Source: Massospora cicadina (taxonomy: Eukaryota; Entomophthoromycota; Entomophthoromycetes; Entomophthorales; Entomophthoraceae). Taken from it: DNA of 64,000 nucleotides. The position numbers and the translations under genes are program-made. The stretch spans positions 108,929 to 172,928 of the forward strand of contig JAKSZP010008023.1 of the NCBI GenBank assembly GCA_022478985.1, read 5' to 3'. The notes under the pieces are model-generated. The model was not told where the DNA came from. It did not search any database and saw nothing but the letters and a program-made list of their open reading frames with translations. This document shows, piece after piece, positions 57,686-64,000 of the stretch (positions within the stretch are counted from its first letter, which is position 1; every line of letters starts with the position of its first letter).

Positions 57686-58003
57686 TTGATCGCATTATTC
57701 ATTTTATTTTTACATGTAGAAGTGTGGGAAGGTCTTGGGAAGAAAGAGTGTGGAAAGGTCCTGGCCTTAGTGGACACTGGGGCTGATAGAAATTATATAT
57801 GGATGAGGAGTGGGCAAGAAGATGTGAATTGCCGTTGCAGGAGGATGGATTTGTGTTGGCGGATGCCACCAAGAGGACTGCGGTCTGGAAAAGTGCAGGC
57901 CAAGATCCTGATGAGACAAGGCCCAGATGTGTTTGAAGAAGAATTTCGTGGTGTGGCACATTTGCCTCACCCAGTGGTGCTGGGGATGAGGTGGTGGCAT
58001 TAA
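57686..58003 (+). pseudogene. Gypsy-E aspartic protease
   Basis: KVLALVDTGADRNYIWM carries the DTGA active-site loop. HLPHPVVLGMRWWH near the end matches the second conserved block (h-h-h-G-M-x-W). Both halves are in one frame, so this is the most complete protease in the window. Confidence 0.82.
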
Positions 58004-58199
58004 TTGCATCTGCAGTTTAATATAATAAAGGGGAAAGTGCTGTTGTAGCCTGGGGCTAAGATGTATGGGAGTGGGAGTTCTAGTCACAGGGATCATCAGT
58101 GAAGCGTATGGGGAATATCTTCAGTTGCGCCATTGGAGGGCTTGCCAGAGGAGTACCAGGATTTTGCATCGGTGTTTAACCCAAGTGGAGGCACCCTTC

Positions 58200-59000
58200 C
58201 CACCTACAGTAGAATTTGTATCTGGTTTTCAGTTCAAAGAGGGCTCTGAGTTGCCAAGGGGATATACAGTTCATAGATTGAATCCTTGGGCTTGGGAGGC
58301 TTTTGATGAATATGTCCACAAGATGCTAGGTTAGGGTATGATTGTGCCATCCAAATCGTCTGTGGTTTCGCCAGTGCTGCTGGTGCCAAAGGCGAGTGGA
58401 GAGCTAAGTCATTATGTAGTTTTCCAGCAGCACAATACAGTGACAGAGCCTGACCCTTATTTGATGCCACTCCTGGAGGATATTATACGCATGATTTCAG
58501 GGTATGTGGTGTTCACTAAATTGGATCTGGTTGATGCGTTCAATCAGATATCTGTGCACCCAGAGCACCAGAAGTATACCACGTTCAAGTGCCACTTGGG
58601 AAATTCTGATAATAGGTTATGCCATTTGGGCTGCGTAATGCCCCCATAGTCTTCCAAAGCATGATTGTGTGTTGGGGGGATTGGTGGGTAGGTGCTGCGT
58701 TGCCTATATGGATGATATCCTGGTATTTTCCAGGTCGATGCAAGCTCATGTAAAGGATGCAAGGAGTGTGCTGGAGGTGATACTCCAGGCGGTCTTGAAG
58801 TTAAAGACATCCAAGTATGAGTTTAATAAGGACTTGGTGAGCTTCCTGGGGAATGAGGTTTCCAGGAGGGTTAGCAATATGTTTGGTAAGCTGCGAGCAG
58901 TGAAGGAGTGGAAGCCTCAGGAATCGGACCAAGATGCGGAGTTTTTTTTTTGGGAGAATGAACTTAGTAAGGAGGTTCTCCCAGAATTTAGCTGAGTGGG
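58200..59000 (+). pseudogene. Gypsy-E reverse transcriptase, broken
   Basis: The N-terminal part reads MIVPSKSSVVSPVLLVPKAS. VVFTKLDLVDAFNQISVHPE gives the first catalytic Asp. After a shift, RCCVAYMDDILVFSRSMQAH has an intact YMDD box. LKTSKYEFNKDLVSFLGNEV follows. Confidence 0.87.
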
Positions 59001-59074
59001 CTATGCTATTGACAAAGTTGACTGGGAATGTACCCTTCGTTTGGTGAGAGGCTAAGGAAAGGGCTTTTCAGCTT

Positions 59075-59480
59075 GTGAAGATGAGTCTACTGACAGCCCC
59101 AGTTCTGGCCCATCCTGACCCCAACAGGCCGTTTGTAGTAGAGACGGAAGTGATAAACTTTGCGATTAGAGCGGTGTTATTGCAGGAGGGTAAATATGGG
59201 GTTGAGCACCCTATCTGTTACTTCAGCTGGAAGATAGTGCCTGCTGAGATAAATTACCCAGTCTACGACAAGGAATTATTGGTAAGTGGCGGCATTAGGG
59301 GAGTGGCAAACCACCTGATGTATGCCAGGAATACAATTGTGATCCATAATAATCATCTGACTTGAAGTATTATAAGTCCCCACGCCTGATGAATCAGAGA
59401 CAGGCCTAATGGCACTTAGATTTGGTTCAGTATGACTTGCAGATTGAGTATAAGAGAAAAAAAGAACATCTTGCCAGATT
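59075..59480 (+). pseudogene. Gypsy-E RNase H
   Basis: LTAPVLAHPDPNRPFVVETE replaces the usual first Asp (TDAS) with VETE. It is followed by HPICYFSWKIVPAEINYPVY and DKELLVSGG. The frame is open for 96 codons, then decays through IEYKRKKEHLARFS-type sequence near 59450. Confidence 0.75.
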
Positions 59481-59745
59481 TTCTGAATCATGATTCAGGG
59501 TTAGTGATTTCTGAGGAGGAGTTGAAGAGGTTTAACACCTCTACAATCTTTCCATTAAGTTTGTTTGCAATGATCGGGATTGGAGAGAAGAAAATCTCAT
59601 GGAGAATTTGTACTGCGCAGCAGAGGAGTGAGTTTGGCAGGTAAGATTTCGGATGAGATGAGAGAAGGGGGAGGCGAGCAAGAGACATGTGGGGTCCTCA
59701 ATCTGGTAAGGTCTTATCTGTCATAAAGGAAGGATATAGGTTCCG

Positions 59746-60420
59746 GTGATGAGTCTGCAGCAGGATGTGTTGGAAACTAACCATGATCATCTTTTGTATG
59801 TAAATCCAGGCGTGGAAAACACGCTGGACTTGTTTTATCGCCAGTACTCATGGAGGGGAGTAGGTGCAGCAGTACGGCAGTGTGTGGAGCGATGTGTGGT
59901 GTGTGCCAGGTCAAAGTCACGCCATATGGCTCCAGGAAGGAAATTGAAAATGCTTCATATCCCGTCTAGGCTGTGGGCCTCTGTGAGTGTGAATTTATCA
60001 TAGGGTTGCCCAAGTCCCAGGGGATAGACGCCCTGATGGTTGTGGTGGATTTCCTGAAAAAGTATGCAGAGTTTTTCCCTTTTCAGTCAAACATCTCTGA
60101 AAAGGTAGCAGGTCATATTTTTATAAATGAGGTCTTTTCTCAACATGGGGTACCAGAGGAGATTGTGTCAGACTGGGGTCTGCAGTTTACATCTCAGTTT
60201 TGGTTACATCTGTTAGAAAACTTTAAGATAAATAATTTCCGTTCATCAGCTTACCATCCCCAATTGGATGGCCAAACTGAGAGGGTAAATCAAATATTGG
60301 AACAGTATTGAGGTGTTACATCTCAGGGCGGCATGATGATTGGGTGAGGTGGGTGAAGTTTGTGGAATTTGCCTATATCAATCACAAGCTGCATCAATGA
60401 GCTGACGCCATTTTCTCAAA
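59746..60420 (+). pseudogene. Gypsy-E integrase
   Basis: The zinc-binding part is NHDHLLYVNPGVENTLDL and VERCVVCARSKSRH. The catalytic core follows with GLPKSQGIDALMVVVDFLKK, then HGVPEEIVSDWGLQFTSQFW carrying the second Asp, and SSAYHPQLDGQTERVNQILE with the catalytic Glu. The first catalytic Asp lies near a frame change at 59985-60000. Otherwise well preserved. Confidence 0.85.
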
Positions 60421-60837
60421 TCATGGTCAGCACACAGAGAGTATGGGGCCTCAGAAGCAGGGTCAGAGTACAGCAGCAGATGAGCTGTTACGCAAGACTT
60501 GGGATACCATTGGCTCCTGAGAAGAATCTAGAGGCAACTGTTACGTCTCAGAAGAGGAAAGAAGATAGTTATCAGTCAGAGGGGAGCATTTTTCAAAAGG
60601 GCAATTGGGTCTTAGTAAACTCTCAGAACTATGCCATACCTGTGAGGAGCTGAAAGTTGGGGCTGGTGGCGTTGGGTTCATACCCAATAGTGAGGGCGGT
60701 GAACGAGGTGGCGTTCAATCTGATGTTGCCAGAGGGGTCACAAAATTTACTGGTATTGCACATGTTGCAGCTCAAACCATTTTTGGGGCAGCTGCCTGAG
60801 AGGGCCTCTACTTTGTTCTCAGCTGAGGGGGGCCCAG

Positions 60838-60945
60838 GAGTACGAGGTGGAGATTCTGGACAAGAAAAGTGGTTCAGGGCCATAGGTTATCTTGGTCCAG
60901 TGGGTGGGTCATCCAGCTGAGGAGGCCACATGGCAGATGTCCAGA
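60838..60945 (+). pseudogene. Gypsy-E chromodomain
   Basis: The frame reads EYEVEILDKKSGSGP, a stop, then VILVQWVGHPAEEATWQMSR. This is the full chromodomain pattern (Y-x-V-E-x-I-L-D, then L-V-x-W, E-x-x-T-W) with one stop codon. It lies 50 bp before the 3' LTR. Confidence 0.78.
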
Positions 60946-60996
60946 GATTGCGCCCAGTGTCCTGGAAAGTTTTGATCATTTTCTTCTAGAGGGTGA

Positions 60997-61551
60997 TGTG
61001 ACGGTTGAGTTTTGCCCTCAACATCACATTGCCCTGATCTTTGATAAGACAGGATAAGCTGGTGTGGAAGATAGAGGGGTTGATAGAGAATTAGTATTGG
61101 TTAGACCCCAAGTTGGGACTAAGACTGTGGAAGGGCGGCGGTTAGAAGTTTCGTCAGGCCTGGGGTAGAACCAAATGGTTTTGAAGTGGGTGGGTTCTAG
61201 GTTAAAGGTGGATTCAAATCAGAATTGGAACGATTCTTGGGTGTGGTGGCTCAGCAACTACGAGTTTCATTCTGGCCTAAAACAATTGGGGTCTGCTTAT
61301 GGCATATTTCAAAAGAGATAGTGTCAAGAATGACGGATGAGCTTGATCTATGCCTGCAGCAGAGAGCTATAAGAGAAGGGGCTTGAGATTGGGAAGTTCT
61401 CTAGTTCCATTTTCTATTAACTTGCCAAAATTATATTCAATAAAGCCGTTGTTGAAACTTACTTATATTTATTACTGTATCCAGAGGTTATATTGGAATA
61501 TTTAGTCTAACAGCGGCCATTTTTGGCCTATACAAACAGGAGGTGGAGTTT
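60997..61551 (+). repeat. Gypsy-E 3' LTR, left part
   Basis: Preceded by ctagagggtga, a short purine tract. It matches the 5' LTR until gtggagttt, where HAL-like element 3 begins. Confidence 0.85.
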
Positions 61552-63462
61552 TTTGACCAGCGTAGTTTTCTTAGAAAAATCTTATGGAAAAAAAGAAACA
61601 AAAATTTTGATTGCCCGCCATAGTTTCACTCCAATGTCCTCAGATTTCCCCCAGCTGCACCAGTGTGGGGCACTGGAAAAATTCCCACTGCCATTTTCCA
61701 TATGACAGGAAAATGTTCTTAAAAAAGACTCGCCCAGTCATACCAAACCCCTAAGATGATTGATTCCTCCAAAGGATCTCGACGCCCACTTCACTCATAC
61801 CCAAGTGGTGCCTTGTTGCCTCCTGGTGTTCACCCAGAGTGACATGCATTTCAGCCTTAGGGTCAACTATGGGAATTATTTCCCTTACCACAACCAAGTC
61901 TTTATCAAAATGGCTCAGGCGGTTATTCCTCCCGCTGGTTTATTGACTTCCGCCCCTATAAGGGGTATTTTGACCTCAGCTACACCTGTAAAGCTGATGC
62001 TGCCACTGCGGCAACTGTGCCCCTGGTTTTCCAGGGTACTCCAATCCCCACAACTCAGACCCAGCTCCCAGCAGATACCACTTTGGTGGTTCAGTTTGCT
62101 GGTTTGCTTACCCACCTTCCCCCTGAGGTGCTTCACCAGGAGCTGATGGAAGGCTTAGCAGCCTATGGCTCCAACCCCATCTTACAAATTGTGGCCTCAA
62201 ATGGGGACACACGCCTCACTGGGCCTGGGAATATGCCACAATCAGACCTGAATCTAATAAAATTGCCTATTCAATTCCCCCTCACACTGTCATCCACTCT
62301 GCCCTTGATCATCCATTTTGGGCCCACGTTAAGGGCGTGTGGACAATCTGTCCATCCTATTTTGAGTTGGACCACTCGAAAAATATTTGCCCATCCTTTG
62401 CTGCTTCCAACAGCTCTTATTTTTTGTCCGCCGGCTCCAATCTACTGCCCACCCTGAGCCAGCTTTGGTATGGGGTACGATTCTACCTTACCATCCCCAA
62501 GCCTGTTTCTGCAGCTGCACCTGCACTCACCAATCAGCATCCTCCTCGCCCCAGTTCCACAAATGCTCCATATAATCAAGCACAGGATTGGACCCCAGTT
62601 AGCTACCATGCATCCTCCAACAAACCAACAAAACCTCAGGGATATGCCGATTCTCCAATTCAATTCAATCCAAAATTCTTGAGATCTATTGGCTGAAATT
62701 GAGAGTCTGGGAATATTATTGAAGACTGCACTATCCAACTTGAGCGGTTTGTGTTTACTGACCATGATGCTATGCTACCACCTCATTTATACGCCTCCAG
62801 AAAAACGCTGAAAAGTTCTGCGGCAACCACCAGCTCGCTGTTGAAGCAATGGCTAAGCCAGATTGTCATCCTCTCCGCAAAGCTGCCTCCAAATCAGTGG
62901 CGATGCTCGCAGGAGGAATCTCTCCTCCAATTATCCCCTCCACTGCCAATACGCTCTAAAAGAAGATGTTAATCAAATCTCACAAAGCCGCCAATGACGC
63001 CATCCAGCAAGTGGCAGTGGTGGCATGAAATCCCAAATCCCAGATTACCTGCAATATCACCACTTTTGTAAAGCTCCCTGACACACGCATGAAAGCTGAA
63101 ACAGCTTTGATCAGTTACATCAGATCTCTTATATTCAACTGCTGTCTTCCTGCAGCCCCAATCATCAGAAATTTATCTCTGCACCCCACTGACGCCCCTG
63201 CTCTCCACCGTAGCCTGTGCCCTGCTTTGGGGTGAAGTTGAGGCTGAGGCTGAGGATGAGCCCCATGATCCCCCTCTACTTCCTCTATGATAGGATAAGT
63301 AGATACCGCTGTTCCACATGGTGGTTGTGTTCACGTTTTGTGTTGTCCGCTCATTTTGGGCATTTTTTCATTTTGTTTGGTGAAGATTTATTTGTTAGCT
63401 TTTCGAGTTTCATTAATGTCCATCCCTTGGTTGGATTACCTTGGTTAAATAAACAAACAACA
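61552..63462 (+). mobile_element. HAL-like element 3 (ORF1-only LINE derivative)
   Basis: 1.9 kb inserted into the Gypsy-E 3' LTR. The target duplication is gtggagttt (61543-61551) and gtggacttt (63463-63471), one mismatch; the 5' LTR shows the empty site. The 3' end is tgtccatccct, then taaataaacaaacaaca, an A-rich tail. It is closely similar to element 2 along its whole length and encodes no endonuclease or RT. Confidence 0.82.
61760..63300 (+). pseudogene. ORF1-like protein of HAL-like element 3, broken
   Basis: RRM-like region pieces (TTLVVQFAGLLTHLPPEVLH, QELMEGLAAYGSNPI) occupy 62017-62200. The knuckle region CPSYFELDHSKNIC near 62352 has Tyr for the second Cys. The C-terminal region reads LAVEAMAKPDC and MLAGGISPPIIPS near 62840-62950 and MLIKSHKAANDAIQ near 62965. 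The differences from element 2 often leave the protein unchanged, suggesting that the common ancestor was under coding constraint. Confidence 0.68.
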
Positions 63463-63471
63463 GTGGACTTT

Positions 63472-63699
63472 GAATGCGAGTTTGGGAAGGTTATTGCATC
63501 CCTATACACCTTGTCTTAGTGTCAGGGCATGTTACTTGGGGTAAGTATACTCACAAATGTCCTCCAAGGGGTGTTTATCCACTTGCTTGTAGAGCATGCA
63601 CCAAAAAATGGTTTCTGGAACCTTGTCTGCCCTTTGTTCGTTGACTTGGGCCCTGCTTCCCACCCTTCATGGCTCATTGGAAGGATCCGGTGTGTTACA
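63472..63699 (+). repeat. Gypsy-E 3' LTR, right part
   Basis: Continues the LTR after the insertion and matches 56475-56699, ending ggatccggtgtgttaca. Confidence 0.87.
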
Positions 63700-64000
63700 A
63701 ATAGCAATAAATTCCCTCCACTAAGGTTGAGCCTTCCACAATTGAATGAATTGTCATTAAATGAGACTTTGCCCTTAACCATGCAAGCATTAATAAAGGA
63801 GATTTTAAAAATGTCATGGGATGAGAATCCATATCAAAGTCAGCGGCCGCCATCCAGAAGCCCTTGTACAATGGAAGGCCAACAATCCTGAAGCCAATTA
63901 ATGTAATTTAAAATTTAAAATTTAATCAAGGTATGCTCGCCAGCGGATGGAAATTACCAAAAGAGAAAACTTTAACTAAAAGAACCAAAATATGAATTTA
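63700..64000 (+). pseudogene. Degenerate open frame at the window edge
   Basis: A forward frame to 63891 encodes PLRLSLPQLNELSLNETLPL then TMQALIKEILKMSWDE, a plausible helical protein segment with no recognised family. It may continue the coding remnant left of Gypsy-E (54940-55905). The last 110 bases are AT-rich and show nothing. Confidence 0.25.

Larger units (their letters stand above)
55914..63699 (+). mobile_element. Gypsy-E: decayed chromovirus
   Basis: A plus-strand Ty3/gypsy element. The 5' LTR is 55914-56699 (786 bp). The 3' LTR starts at 60997 and ends at 63699, interrupted by HAL-like element 3. LTRs begin TGTRAC and end TTACA, and the flanks aaaag/aatag fit a 5-bp target duplication with one change. 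Internal order is Gag, protease, RT, RNase H, integrase, chromodomain. Stops and frameshifts break every gene. Confidence 0.85.

Noticed and set aside
1..64000. Bacterial-type features (operons, CRISPR, Shine-Dalgarno sites)
   Set aside because: Spliceosomal introns, gypsy and LINE elements, and MFAP1 identify this as eukaryotic nuclear DNA; no such features were seen.

Overview
This is eukaryotic nuclear DNA from a transposon-rich genome. The clearest host genes are interrupted by spliceosomal introns of only 31-38 nt. The repeats are Ty3/gypsy elements, four of the five carrying chromodomain traces, plus one LINE with an APE-type endonuclease. This mix would suit a fungus with a repeat-inflated genome, but the sequence alone does not fix the lineage and other small-intron eukaryotes remain possible.

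Host island, about 12.3-21.7 kb. It holds two divergent genes. On the minus strand is a Cdc20/Cdh1-family WD40 activator of the anaphase-promoting complex (14800-16132, one 31-nt intron). On the plus strand is MFAP1, a spliceosome component (18395-19871, seven introns of 33-38 nt, 410 aa). The 2.3 kb between them contains an exact 41-bp tandem duplication, a diverged four-copy repeat of about 84 bp and two adjacent hairpins. The host exons are CpG-rich and the surrounding repeats are CpG-poor.

Transposon territory fills most of the rest. Gypsy-A (3604-11911, plus strand) is a decayed chromovirus. Gypsy-D (21755-45781, minus strand) was entered by Gypsy-C (25426-40392, plus), and the 5' LTR of Gypsy-C was then entered by Gypsy-B (25473-34477, plus). 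Gypsy-E (55914-63699, plus) is another decayed chromovirus. All have frameshifts and stops, so none can be autonomous as it stands. Flanking duplications support the boundaries of B well (gagac) and of C and E with one mismatch each.

A nearly full-length LINE lies at 48242-53512 (minus) between perfect 16-bp target-site duplications. Three other insertions of about 1.9 kb (3891-5788, 46156-48054, 61552-63462, all plus) encode only an ORF1-like protein: an RRM-like region, a CCHC knuckle in the best copy, and a C-terminal region of unknown function. They lack endonuclease and reverse transcriptase and have 9-13 bp target duplications. Two of them end in a 3' tail resembling that of the LINE. 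They look like a family analogous to mammalian HAL1 (ORF1-only LINE derivatives), probably moved in trans by a LINE such as the resident one. This is the most interesting system in the window.

The remaining stretches (1-3.6 kb, 12.3-14.1 kb, 20-21.7 kb, 53.5-55.9 kb, 63.7-64 kb) show AT-rich or degenerate sequence with no gene I can name. No rRNA, tRNA or CRISPR array was recognised.
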